A stretch of 6,120 nt of DNA from Azonexaceae bacterium (GCA_009469685.1 SSTA01000059.1:1-6120), one strand, 5' to 3'. Counted from the first letter of the stretch, positions 1 to 6,120 are shown. Numbers and translations are program-made. The notes: a model not told the origin generated them from the letters alone.

Positions 1-1340
1 ACCCCGGGAATGCTCGGGCAGCCGACGATCGAACGCCCTCCCAGGGCCCGCGGACCGAATTCCATGCGCCCCTGGAACCAGGCCACCGGCTGACCTTCGG
101 CGAGAACGCCGGCGATCCGCCGCGGGACCTCGCGGTCGCCGTCGGCGATCAATTCCCACTGGGGTCGGGCAGGATGGCGGGCGCAGGCGGCGATCACATC
201 CTCGTTGGTGTAAGCAGGACCGAGATAGACATGCTCCATTTTCTCGACGGCAACGCCGCGTTCGGCCGACACATAGGCGGCGGCGCCGATCGCCGTTCCG
301 GCGTCGCCCGAAGCGGGCTGGACGAAGAGCTCCTTCAGTTCGGGGCGGGCGATGATCTTCTGGTTGAGCTTGACGTTGAGCGCCCCGCCGCCGGCAAAAG
401 CCAGCTTGCCGGTTTCCTTGAGGATGTCGCCGAGGTAGTAGTCCATCATCTGCAGGGACAGTTGCTCAAACAGCTTTTGCATGCTCGCCGCGTAATGGAT
501 GTAGGGGTCGTCGGCGATGTCGCCATGGCGCATGGGGCCCAGCCACTCGATCAGCCGCGGGGAGAAATAATAGCCCTTGCCCTTTTCCTTGTAGCGGCGC
601 AGGCCAATGACGTTGGCGTAGTCGGTATTGACGATCAGTTCGCCGTTCTCGAACCGCGCCAGGCGGGAAAAGTCATAGCGCTCCGGATCGCCGTAGGGCG
701 CCATGCCCATCACCTTGTATTCGCCGTCGAGCATCTCGAATCCGAGGTACTCGGTGAGCGCGCCGTAGAGGCCGCCCAGGGAATCGGGATCGTAGAACTC
801 CTTGATCTTGTGGATGCGCCCATTCTCCCCGTAGCCGAAGAAGGTGGTGGCGTATTCGCCTTTGCCGTCGATGCCGAGGATCGCCGTCTTCTCCCGGAAG
901 CCCGAGCACAGGTAGGCACTGGCGGCATGGGTGAGATGGTGCTCGACGGGAATGATCTCCGTCGCTTCCAGGTCGAATCCCAATTGCAGCAGGCACCATT
1001 CGATGCGCTTGCGGTAACGCTTGAAGCGGCGATTGCCGGCCAACAGGGCGTCGAGGGCGCGGTCCGGGGCGTACCAGTAGCGGCGGGCATAGTGCCAGCG
1101 CGCCTTTTCCGAGAGGGGGATGGGGGCGTAGGGAATCGCCACCAGACTCACGTCCTTCGGCTTCAACCCGGCAAACTCGAGGCAGAACTTGGCCGCCTCA
1201 TAGGGCATCCGGTTCTTGGCGTGCTTGTCGCGGACGAAGCGCTCTTCTTCCGCTGCCGCGACCAGCTTGCCGTCGATATAAAGGGCGGCTGACGGATCGT
1301 GGGTCAGCGCGCCGGAGAGTCCGAGAACGTTCAGCGTCAA
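1..1340 (-). CDS. O-carbamoyltransferase, NodU/CmcH/TobZ family (3' end cut by window edge)
   Basis: This enzyme family transfers a carbamoyl group from carbamoyl phosphate, through a carbamoyl-adenylate made with ATP, to a hydroxyl on a sugar or antibiotic. 446 codons are visible; the family usually has about 550-610, so roughly the last quarter lies outside. The N-terminal Kae1/ASKHA-like domain shows GLSGALTHDPSAA (residues 7-19), the metal/nucleotide motif HHLTHAASAY (134-143), GIDGKGE (156-162), KVMGMAPYG (209-217), FAGGGALN (315-322) and QPASGDAGTAIGAA (341-354). The C-terminal YrdC-like domain begins with GRMEFGPRALGGRS (424-437). The start is a TTG at 1340-1338: an in-frame TAG at 1352-1350 excludes anything longer, and an AGGA lies 7 bases upstream of the TTG. 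It follows the InaA-like gene after 79 bases on the same strand. The neighbours suggest an LPS-core or other surface-sugar target; that target is inferred. Family call is very secure, substrate is not. Confidence 0.95.
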   Translation of the reverse strand, partial: MTLNVLGLSGALTHDPSAALYIDGKLVAAAEEERFVRDKHAKNRMPYEAAKFCLEFAGLKPKDVSLVAIPYAPIPLSEKARWHYARRYWYAPDRALDALLAGNRRFKRYRKRIEWCLLQLGFDLEATEIIPVEHHLTHAASAYLCSGFREKTAILGIDGKGEYATTFFGYGENGRIHKIKEFYDPDSLGGLYGALTEYLGFEMLDGEYKVMGMAPYGDPERYDFSRLARFENGELIVNTDYANVIGLRRYKEKGKGYYFSPRLIEWLGPMRHGDIADDPYIHYAASMQKLFEQLSLQMMDYYLGDILKETGKLAFAGGGALNVKLNQKIIARPELKELFVQPASGDAGTAIGAAAYVSAERGVAVEKMEHVYLGPAYTNEDVIAACARHPARPQWELIADGDREVPRRIAGVLAEGQPVAWFQGRMEFGPRALGGRSIVGCPSIPG

Positions 1341-1347
1341 ATCGGGA

Positions 1348-1351
1348 TCCT
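1348..1351 (-). promoter_or_regulatory. Ribosome binding site of the carbamoyltransferase (supports the TTG start)
   Basis: Read on the minus strand, AGGA is followed by the 7-base spacer TCCCGAT and then TTG. The in-frame TAG at 1352-1350 overlaps this site, so only the TTG at 1340 (or a CTG two codons later, which has no better spacing) can start the protein. The N-terminus then reads TLNVLGLSG, as expected for the family. Confidence 0.7.
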
Positions 1352-1366
1352 ATCTTGGAAGCGACA

Positions 1367-1380
1367 CGGCGGTTCCGCCG
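1367..1380 (-). other. Short GC stem-loop between the InaA-like and carbamoyltransferase genes
   Basis: CGGCGG and CCGCCG are separated by two bases, giving a compact hairpin of at most six pairs. No T-run follows it on the minus strand, so it is not a standard intrinsic terminator. It would lie in the leader of a transcript made from the TATACT box and about 27 bases upstream of the TTG start. It could attenuate expression or mean nothing in DNA this GC-rich. Confidence 0.3.
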
Positions 1381-1389
1381 CGGGGGCCA

Positions 1390-1395
1390 AGTATA
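1390..1395 (-). promoter_or_regulatory. Possible -10 box before the carbamoyltransferase
   Basis: TATACT on the minus strand matches five of six bases of the sigma-70 -10 consensus and would give a leader of about 40 bases before the TTG start. I find no good -35 hexamer at 16-18 bases upstream. It sits in the only real gap of the acyltransferase/InaA/carbamoyltransferase series, so an internal promoter is plausible but unproven. Confidence 0.3.
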
Positions 1396-1419
1396 CCGGG
1401 TTCACCGCTGCCGCTGGCC

Positions 1420-2082
1420 TTACCGGCGCATCGCCGTCCGGTGCGCGGCAAGCAGCTCCTGCCAGTCGGCGGAACTCCAGATCGACTGATGGCGGGAAAG
1501 CTGATCCAGGTCGTGGGCGGCGGCACGCCAGGGGAGCCACGGCCGGCGCAGCTTCTCCAGGTCGATGAGGGCGATCTCCGGCCGCCCATCATCCCAGCGC
1601 ACCATCACATGCTTGTCGTAGAGGCAGCTGTGCTGAAGGTAGGCCCGATGCAGGGTGCCGACGACGGACCCCACCGCCTGGGCGAGCGCCTTCAACGCGG
1701 GTCGGTCCAGGGGAGGGGCCGCATCGAGGGAGACGAATCCATCGAGGGATTCCGTCACCAGCAAACCCTCGAGGCCTTCTGAAGTTCGCCGCAGACCATG
1801 GAAAACGACCTTGGGAACCCGGATTCCCAGCCGGGTCAGGCGCTCGATATTGCGGTGCTCCCGGGCTGTCGTCGGCTCGCCGAGCGGGCGTTCCAGGGAG
1901 CGGTGAAGATGGTTGCACTGTTTCTTGACGTAATACAGCCGGCCGCCATGGCTCAAGCGCATCATGCCGCTCCAGCCGCCGCGCCGCTGGTTGGGCGTTT
2001 CGACCCAGTCGCCGGGCGCCTGCCACCAGTCCGCAAAGGTCCAGGTTGCAGGAGGGGAATCGGGAGTGGCGGAATTTTCCAT
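1420..2082 (-). CDS. InaA-type lipopolysaccharide kinase family protein (WaaP/Kdo kinase superfamily)
   Basis: 220 aa, normal for the InaA-like branch of the LPS kinase family (Pfam PF06293 by recollection), which has a small eukaryotic-kinase-like fold and acts on the cytoplasmic side before LPS export. Visible kinase-like elements are the beta-3 lysine region YYVKKQ (50-55), the helix-C region AREHRNIERL (73-82), the catalytic-loop region HRAYLQHSCLYDKHVMV (145-161), the metal-binding IALIDLEKLRR (170-180, Asp174) and AAHDLDQLSRH (188-198). There is no signal peptide or membrane segment. In the catalytic loop the HRD Asp of WaaP aligns with Cys153, so phosphotransfer as in WaaP is uncertain. 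The ATG at 2082 is preceded by GAGG with 7-base spacing that overlaps the stop of the acyltransferase gene, so the two are almost certainly co-transcribed. The sugar or lipid target cannot be read from the sequence. Confidence 0.9.
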   Translation of the reverse strand: MENSATPDSPPATWTFADWWQAPGDWVETPNQRRGGWSGMMRLSHGGRLYYVKKQCNHLHRSLERPLGEPTTAREHRNIERLTRLGIRVPKVVFHGLRRTSEGLEGLLVTESLDGFVSLDAAPPLDRPALKALAQAVGSVVGTLHRAYLQHSCLYDKHVMVRWDDGRPEIALIDLEKLRRPWLPWRAAAHDLDQLSRHQSIWSSADWQELLAAHRTAMRR

Positions 2083-2089
2083 CGCTAGG

Positions 2090-2093
2090 CCTC
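2090..2093 (-). promoter_or_regulatory. Ribosome binding site of the InaA-like gene, overlapping the upstream stop codon
   Basis: On the minus strand TGAGG contains both the acyltransferase stop (TGA, 2094-2092) and the Shine-Dalgarno GAGG, then CCTAGCG and the ATG. This layout favours re-initiation by ribosomes finishing the acyltransferase. Confidence 0.65.
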
Positions 2094-2985
2094 AATAAAA
2101 GCGGGGTTCGCCTTCGGGACGGGTCTTGAAGCGCCGATGCACCCAGTAATACTGGGCGGGCATCGCGCGCACCGCCGTCTCGATCCAGGCGTTCATCCGG
2201 GCCGTATCGGCGGCCACGTCTTCTCCCGGATAATCGTCCCAAGGCGGTTCGAAACTGACTTCGTAGCCCTCTCCGCCCGGCAGCATGCGCGTCAGACAGG
2301 GCATGATCACGGCACCGGTCATTTTAGCCAGCCGGGGCAGTCCGCTGACGGTTGCTGCCGCAACGCCGAAAAAAGGCGCGAAAACGGCATCCCGGCGTCG
2401 TGCATTGAGGTCAGGCAGGTAGTAGAAGGGACGGCCGGAACGCAGAGCCCGGACGGTGGCCAGGGTTCCGTCGTTGCGGGAAATGAGCTTCTGGTCGCCG
2501 AAGCGCTTGCGGCCGCGGAGCAGCAGCCGGTCGAAAACCGGATTGCTCTGGGTGGCGTAAAAGCTGACCGCGTCCACCCGCCGGGCCACGGCGACACCGC
2601 CGGCGTCGAGGCCGAGAAAGTGCGGAGCCAGAAGGATGATCGGCCGCCCCGAGGCCATCAGGGCCTCGAAGCGATCGAAATTCCTTACCCGGATCAGCCG
2701 ATCGAGGCGCTCCGGGCTGCCCCACCAGAGCAATCCCCGTTCGATGACGCTGCGGCCGAGCAGGCGGAAATGCTCGCCCACCAGCGCGTCCCTCTCCTCT
2801 ACGGACAGCTCGGGGAAACACAATTCAAGATTGATCTGCGCGATCCGGCGGCGCTGGCGGCCGAAACGGAACAACAGGCTGCCGACGCCCCGACCGACCC
2901 GCGCCAGAAGCCCCAGCGGAAGAAAATGGAGGGCCCACAGGCAACTCGCCAGCCCCCAGCTCGCAGCGATGCGCAGGGCGTTCAT
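2092..2985 (-). CDS. Lipid A biosynthesis acyltransferase, LpxL/HtrB family
   Basis: 297 aa, the usual size for lipid A late acyltransferases, which add a secondary acyl chain from acyl-ACP to Kdo-lipid A at the inner membrane. The N-terminus has a hydrophobic anchor (about residues 5-32). The catalytic HX4D motif is in LLAPHFLGLD (118-127; His122, Asp127). Other family blocks are FYYLPDLNARRRDAVF (187-202) with PFFGVAAATVSGLPRLAK (204-221), and the C-terminal QYYWVHRRFKTRPEGEP (278-294). The frame is open back to a TTG at 3105, but the extra 40 residues are Pro/Arg/Cys-rich and unlike the family, so I chose the ATG at 2985, where the hydrophobic anchor begins. That ATG has no clear Shine-Dalgarno. 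It lies 280 bases after ppiD and 9 bases before the InaA-like gene. Which acyl position it serves (LpxL, LpxM or LpxP type) cannot be told here. Confidence 0.93.
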   Translation of the reverse strand: MNALRIAASWGLASCLWALHFLPLGLLARVGRGVGSLLFRFGRQRRRIAQINLELCFPELSVEERDALVGEHFRLLGRSVIERGLLWWGSPERLDRLIRVRNFDRFEALMASGRPIILLAPHFLGLDAGGVAVARRVDAVSFYATQSNPVFDRLLLRGRKRFGDQKLISRNDGTLATVRALRSGRPFYYLPDLNARRRDAVFAPFFGVAAATVSGLPRLAKMTGAVIMPCLTRMLPGGEGYEVSFEPPWDDYPGEDVAADTARMNAWIETAVRAMPAQYYWVHRRFKTRPEGEPRFY

Positions 2986-3160
2986 CGGGAATGGCGCATG
3001 GCACTGGAGGACGCCGGCGGGCGCCCCTGGGAGTCCGCATCGCGGAAACGCGGAAGCCGCCCGGCAGCGGTCAGGAACGGTGCGGAAACGGGAAGACGGG
3101 GGCAAAGCGAGGCGTTCATGTTAGGCACACCGTCACGCGGACCGGATCTCCGGCGATCCA

Positions 3161-3189
3161 TCGCTACGAAACAAAGAGGGCGCTGCCAA
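3161..3189 (-). promoter_or_regulatory. Weak promoter candidate upstream of the acyltransferase
   Basis: On the minus strand TTGGCA (3189-3184, five of six with TTGACA) is followed after exactly 17 bases by TAGCGA (3166-3161, only about half matching TATAAT). It would give a leader of about 170 bases before the ATG at 2985. The -10 is poor, so this is only a candidate. Apart from it and the stem-loop at 3221-3251, I see nothing convincing in the 280-base gap 2986-3265. Confidence 0.22.
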
Positions 3190-3220
3190 GACTCCGACCG
3201 CACCCGTGGGATACGCCTCG

Positions 3221-3251
3221 CCCCCTCGCCAAACCTGACCGGCCGAGGGGG
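3221..3251 (-). other. GC-rich stem-loop just after ppiD, possible transcription end
   Basis: CCCCCTCG (3221-3228) and CGAGGGGG (3244-3251) pair perfectly over eight bases with a 15-base loop, starting 14 bases after the ppiD stop. The transcript lacks a U-tract after the 3' arm, so it is not a textbook intrinsic terminator. It could be a Rho-assisted end, an RNA stabiliser, or a partial terminator separating ppiD from the acyltransferase module. Confidence 0.4.
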
Positions 3252-3265
3252 TCGCGATCCGCCCC

Positions 3266-5152
3266 TTACTTTTCCTTCGCCTCCAAGGCGCCGGCATTGA
3301 TTTCAACGTGATAGCGGGCGCGCAGGGCGGTCAGGTAGGCGTGGACCTCTTCCTGCATCGCCATGGTGTAGAGCTGGCGCAGCATCGACTGGCGACGGGC
3401 ATCGTCGAATTTTTCTCCGGGCTCCACTTTGACCACCTTGAACAAGGCATAGCCCAGGTCGGGCAACTCGGCAGCGGCATAGCCGGGAAGCTTGGCCGCA
3501 TCGACCTTGAGAATGGCACCCAGGGCCTGGGGCGGAACCAGGAGGGGCTCGAGCCGGGAAACGGTCTTGGGCGCTCCCCAGGCGACTTTGTCCTCACCCT
3601 TGCGCAAATCCGCCAGGCGGGCCTCGCCGTCGCGGACCGCCATGGCCAGCGCCTCCTTGCGCTTGAGTCCCGTTTCGATCGTCGCTTTGACTTCGTCGAA
3701 GGGACGCTGGGCCGCAGGCTTGTACTCCAGAATCCGGGCAGCCACCAGGGTATTGGGGGCGACTTCGACGGCCTCGGTATTGCGGTGGTTCTTGACCGCG
3801 TCGTCCGAGAACAGGGCAGCCAGGAGCTTGGGATTGGCGAAGGGGCCGCCGGCGGCGGGATTGACCTGGCGGGTGAGCCAGCCGGTCTTCTTGATCTCGA
3901 TCTTGAGCTTCTCGGCCACCGGGGCAAGGCTATCCGGTTGCTCGTAAACCAGATTGGTAAAGGAATCGGCGGCCTCGGCAAACTTGCGCGATGCCGCAGT
4001 GCGCTTCAACTCGGTTTCGATCTCGCCGCGGACTTCGCTGAAGGGCTTTCCCTTGACCCCATGAACCCCGGTGACCTTGATGATGTGAAACCCGAATTCG
4101 GATTCGACCACTCCGGAAATGTCCCCTTCCTTGAGGGAGAAGGCCACATCCTCGAAGGGTTTGACCATGGCGCCGCGGGGGAAGAAACCGAGATCGCCAC
4201 CCTTGGCCGCCGATCCGGGATCGTCGGAATACTTCTTGGCCAGGTCGGCAAAGGCGGCCGGATTGGCGCGGACTTCCTTGAGAACGGATTCCGCCTTGGC
4301 TTTCGCTGAAGCCTTGTCGGTCTTTTCGAAGCCGAGAAGGATGTGGGCCGCGCGTCGCTCCTCGCCGGCGTTATAGCGATCCTTGTGGCCTTCGTACCAG
4401 GCCTTGGCGTCGGCCTCGGGTACGGTCACCTGGGCGGCAATCGCATCCATGGACAGGACGGCGAATTCCGCCTGGGCCTGTTCCGGCACCTCGAACTGCC
4501 GGGGATTGGCGTCGTAGTACTTGCGCGCCGCGTCGGCTTCGAGCTTGACCTTGCCGACGTAATCCTCGACGGCAAGCCGGAATTCCCGGACTTCCCGCTT
4601 TTCCGCCTGAAGCGCCAGCACCTTGTCGCTCAAGGTACGGGAAAGTATGCCGGTCTGACCGATTGCTCCGGCCAGCTGCTGAAGGGTGAGATCCTGGCGC
4701 ACGCGGGCCTCGAATCCCGCCATGCTCAGCCCCTGCGCCTTGACCGCCTGCTCGTAACGTTCGAGGGAGAACTTGCCGTCCACCTGGAGCGCCGGAATCG
4801 CTGCGATGGCCCGGCTCACGGCGGCATCGCTGGCCAGCATGCGGTTCTTCGAAGCCTCGAGCAGCAGCAGGCGCTGGTCGATCAGATCGTCGAGCACCAC
4901 CTTGCGCGCCTCGGGATTGTCGAGGAGTTTGGGATCGACGCTGCCATTCTGGGCGCGAATGCGCTCCTCCTGTTCCCGCAAAGCCTGCTGGAACTGCTGC
5001 GTCGTGATCTTCACATCGCCGATCTTGGCGACGGCCCCCTCATCGCTCACGTGGCGCACATAGGAATCGACCCCCCAGAAAGCGAAGGGGAGCGTGATGA
5101 GGGCGAGAAAGACCTGAACGATCCTCTTGTTGTTGCGAACGGCGTCAAACAT
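3266..5152 (-). CDS. ppiD: PpiD, membrane-anchored periplasmic peptidyl-prolyl isomerase/chaperone
   Basis: 628 aa, matching the usual PpiD size of about 620-640. PpiD assists folding of proteins leaving the SecYEG translocon in the periplasm. Residues 1-10 ([10 protein letters not shown]) are a short basic cytoplasmic end, about 11-28 form one uncleaved membrane segment, and the rest is periplasmic. A SurA_N-like chaperone region covers roughly 36-200 ([20 protein letters not shown] near its start, 41-60). A parvulin (PpiC/rotamase) domain spans about 266-363, with AAHILL (268-273), [17 protein letters not shown] (308-324), [13 protein letters not shown] (326-338) and [10 protein letters not shown] (351-360). 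The C-terminal half is a second SurA_N-like/helical region. The ATG at 5152 has AGGA only two bases upstream, an unusually short spacing, but the N-terminus fits the family and no other start is reasonable. A -10 box lies about 95 bases upstream. It is followed by a stem-loop, then a 280-base gap before the acyltransferase. Confidence 0.97.
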   Translation of the reverse strand: MFDAVRNNKRIVQVFLALITLPFAFWGVDSYVRHVSDEGAVAKIGDVKITTQQFQQALREQEERIRAQNGSVDPKLLDNPEARKVVLDDLIDQRLLLLEASKNRMLASDAAVSRAIAAIPALQVDGKFSLERYEQAVKAQGLSMAGFEARVRQDLTLQQLAGAIGQTGILSRTLSDKVLALQAEKREVREFRLAVEDYVGKVKLEADAARKYYDANPRQFEVPEQAQAEFAVLSMDAIAAQVTVPEADAKAWYEGHKDRYNAGEERRAAHILLGFEKTDKASAKAKAESVLKEVRANPAAFADLAKKYSDDPGSAAKGGDLGFFPRGAMVKPFEDVAFSLKEGDISGVVESEFGFHIIKVTGVHGVKGKPFSEVRGEIETELKRTAASRKFAEAADSFTNLVYEQPDSLAPVAEKLKIEIKKTGWLTRQVNPAAGGPFANPKLLAALFSDDAVKNHRNTEAVEVAPNTLVAARILEYKPAAQRPFDEVKATIETGLKRKEALAMAVRDGEARLADLRKGEDKVAWGAPKTVSRLEPLLVPPQALGAILKVDAAKLPGYAAAELPDLGYALFKVVKVEPGEKFDDARRQSMLRQLYTMAMQEEVHAYLTALRARYHVEINAGALEAKEK

Positions 5153-5154
5153 GA

Positions 5155-5158
5155 TCCT
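5155..5158 (-). promoter_or_regulatory. Closely spaced Shine-Dalgarno of ppiD
   Basis: AGGA lies two bases before the ATG on the minus strand, against the usual 5-9. No better purine run is nearby and no alternative start fits the conserved [10 protein letters not shown] beginning, so initiation may be modest or depend on the leader structure. Confidence 0.4.
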
Positions 5159-5185
5159 GGAATTCCCTGGTTAGGCGGCAAATAC

Positions 5186-5205
5186 GGCGACTCGTCGCGG
5201 TCGCC
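5186..5205 (-). other. Leader stem-loop of ppiD
   Basis: GGCGAC (5186-5191) and GTCGCC (5200-5205) pair over six bases around an 8-base loop. It lies in the presumed 5' leader, between the -10 box and the start codon. A ten-base palindrome CCGCCGGCGG sits just upstream at 5213-5222. Role unknown; GC-rich DNA forms such pairs by chance. Confidence 0.25.
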
Positions 5206-5246
5206 CCTGCTTCCGCCGGCGGTTCATCCGCCCCAAAAAGTTGCTG

Positions 5247-5252
5247 ATTCTA
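5247..5252 (-). promoter_or_regulatory. Probable -10 box of the ppiD promoter
   Basis: TAGAAT on the minus strand matches five of six bases of TATAAT, and transcription would begin near 5240, about 88 bases before ppiD. No clear -35 hexamer is seen at 16-18 bases. The hexamer is flanked by a perfect 5-base inverted repeat, TGCTG (5242-5246) and CAGCA (5253-5257). It lies in an AT-richer patch of the gap after the oxidoreductase gene, consistent with ppiD starting a new transcript. Confidence 0.5.
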
Positions 5253-5325
5253 CAGCAGAAGCCTCACGCGAACCATGACCGCTAACACCGCCCAGCAGGC
5301 ACCCGGCCACGCGATATCCGACGCT

Positions 5326-6120
5326 TCACGCCAGCCCCAATCGCTCCAGGACGAGATCGGCGATCGCCAGGCAGGAAGTCAAGCCTGGGGATTCGATCCC
5401 GAAGAGATTGACCAGGCCGGGAACGCCATGCTCCGTCGGCCCTTGAACGACAAAATCCGCTGGCGGATCGCCGGGACCGGAAAGTTTGGGACGAATCCCG
5501 CTATAGGCCGGCATCAGGCCATCCGCGGAAAGAGTCGGCCAGTAGCGGCGGATGGCGCTGGCAAATCCTGCGCCGCGACCCGCATCGACGCCATAGTCGA
5601 GTTCTGAAATCCATTCGACGTCCGGCCCGAATCGACCGCTACCGGCCAAGTCCAGGGTCAGATGGATTCCCAACCCGCCCGGTTCGGGAATCGGGTAGAT
5701 CAGACGGGAAAATGGGACCCGGCCAGAGCACGAGAAATAATTGCCCTTGGCAAAGTAAGCCGGCGGAATGCAAGCTCCGGGGAACCCGTCCAGAATCGCC
5801 GCCAGTCCCTGGGCGCCCAGTCCGGCGGCGTTGATCAGCCGATTCGCGCGGATGCGAGTCGGCTCAGCGCCCCCCACCTCGAGGACGAAGCCATCGCCCT
5901 CGACGATTCCCCCGGTCACCGGACTGAGATAGGCATAGGTCGCCCCCGCCGCAAGGCCGTCGCCGATCAGAGCCTGGAGCAGCCCGTGGCTATCGACGAT
6001 CCCGGTGGCCGGCGACCAGAGCGCTGCGGTACAGGACAGCTGCGGCTCCAGGTCCCTGGCCTCGGCCCCCGACAACCAGACCAGATCGGTCACGCCATTC
6101 GCCCATCCCTGGTCGAGCAG
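5326..6120 (-). CDS. FAD-dependent oxidoreductase, L-2-hydroxyglutarate oxidase (LhgO) type (5' end cut by window edge)
   Basis: 264 C-terminal residues are visible of an expected total of about 370; the missing N-terminus should hold the GxGxxG FAD-binding motif. The frame is open to the window edge, and the GTG at 6093 is internal, because the residues before it (GWANGV) also fit the family. Recognisable blocks, numbered from the window edge, are [12 protein letters not shown] (36-47), the FAD-contact [10 protein letters not shown] (95-104), YFAKGNYF (122-129), [18 protein letters not shown] (140-157), GRFGPDVEW (162-170), [11 protein letters not shown] (207-217) and [19 protein letters not shown] (231-249). 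This is the DAO superfamily; characterised LhgO oxidises L-2-hydroxyglutarate to 2-oxoglutarate and passes electrons to quinone at the inner membrane. Many proteobacterial homologues carry the same signature without biochemical proof, so the exact substrate is inferred. It ends 173 bases before ppiD; I see no clear terminator between them. Confidence 0.9.
   Translation of the reverse strand: MLDQGWANGVTDLVWLSGAEARDLEPQLSCTAALWSPATGIVDSHGLLQALIGDGLAAGATYAYLSPVTGGIVEGDGFVLEVGGAEPTRIRANRLINAAGLGAQGLAAILDGFPGACIPPAYFAKGNYFSCSGRVPFSRLIYPIPEPGGLGIHLTLDLAGSGRFGPDVEWISELDYGVDAGRGAGFASAIRRYWPTLSADGLMPAYSGIRPKLSGPGDPPADFVVQGPTEHGVPGLVNLFGIESPGLTSCLAIADLVLERLGLA

Noticed and set aside
673..1090. Two minus-strand frames overlapping the carbamoyltransferase (108 and 126 codons)
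   Set aside because: They are out-of-frame readings of the carbamoyltransferase with Arg/Ser/Pro-rich shadow composition.
174..1292. Long plus-strand open frame (372 codons)
   Set aside because: It is antisense to the carbamoyltransferase, whose many conserved motifs are on the minus strand; the plus-strand translation shows no recognisable domain and reflects GC-rich codon structure.
2986..3105. N-terminal extension of the acyltransferase from a TTG at 3105
   Set aside because: The 40 extra residues are Pro/Arg/Cys-rich, precede the natural hydrophobic anchor and make the protein longer than the family; no ribosome site is seen at the TTG.
2137..3300. Long plus-strand open frame (387 codons)
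   Set aside because: Antisense to the acyltransferase and its upstream gap; low-complexity, Arg/Pro/Ala-rich, no recognisable motif.
3308..5278. Two long plus-strand open frames (333 and 311 codons) opposite ppiD
   Set aside because: Both are mirror images of ppiD codons; their Gly/Leu-rich translations resemble no family I know.
5275..5607. Plus-strand frame of 110 codons starting in the ppiD upstream gap
   Set aside because: Most of it is antisense to the LhgO-like gene, it has no recognisable domain, and no Shine-Dalgarno precedes its ATG.
5326..6093. Treating the GTG at 6093 as the true start of the LhgO-like gene
   Set aside because: The frame stays open to the window edge, the residues before the GTG fit the family, and the FAD-binding N-terminus is still missing, so the GTG is an internal Val codon.

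Overview
This is a GC-rich window (roughly 63% by eye) in which every convincing gene lies on the minus strand, so transcription runs from position 6120 towards position 1. The protein types and their order suggest a Gram-negative proteobacterium. A betaproteobacterium, possibly of the Rhodocyclales, is my best guess from the flavor of the proteins; no sequence feature here proves it. There are five genes, two of them cut by the window edges. I see no tRNA, rRNA, CRISPR array, insertion sequence or phage remnant.

Layout in the direction of transcription. (1) 6120-5326 is the C-terminal part of an FAD-dependent oxidoreductase of the L-2-hydroxyglutarate oxidase (LhgO) type. (2) A 173-base gap follows, with a good -10 box for the next gene and a leader stem-loop. 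(3) 5152-3266 is a complete ppiD, a membrane-anchored periplasmic parvulin-type folding factor. (4) A 280-base gap (3265-2986) contains a strong GC stem-loop just after ppiD and a weak promoter candidate. (5) 2985-2092 is a lipid A acyltransferase of the LpxL/HtrB family. (6) 2082-1420 is an InaA-type member of the lipopolysaccharide kinase (WaaP/Kdo) superfamily, starting 9 bases after the acyltransferase stop. (7) 1340-1 is most of an O-carbamoyltransferase of the NodU/CmcH/TobZ family, starting at TTG and running off the left edge.

The last three genes form a plausible outer-membrane glycolipid module: a lipid A acyltransferase, a core-sugar kinase-like protein and a sugar carbamoyltransferase. 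The pairing of a WaaP-family protein with a carbamoyltransferase recalls the Pseudomonas aeruginosa core-LPS locus, where a carbamoyltransferase modifies a core heptose. The inference is that this module decorates LPS. PpiD upstream fits the envelope theme through outer-membrane protein folding, while the LhgO-like gene looks like a separate metabolic unit.

No clearly new biological system is visible. The points most worth a second look are the loss of the WaaP-type catalytic Asp in the InaA-like protein, the apparently intact parvulin site in PpiD, the TTG start forced by an in-frame stop, and the weak translation signal of the acyltransferase.
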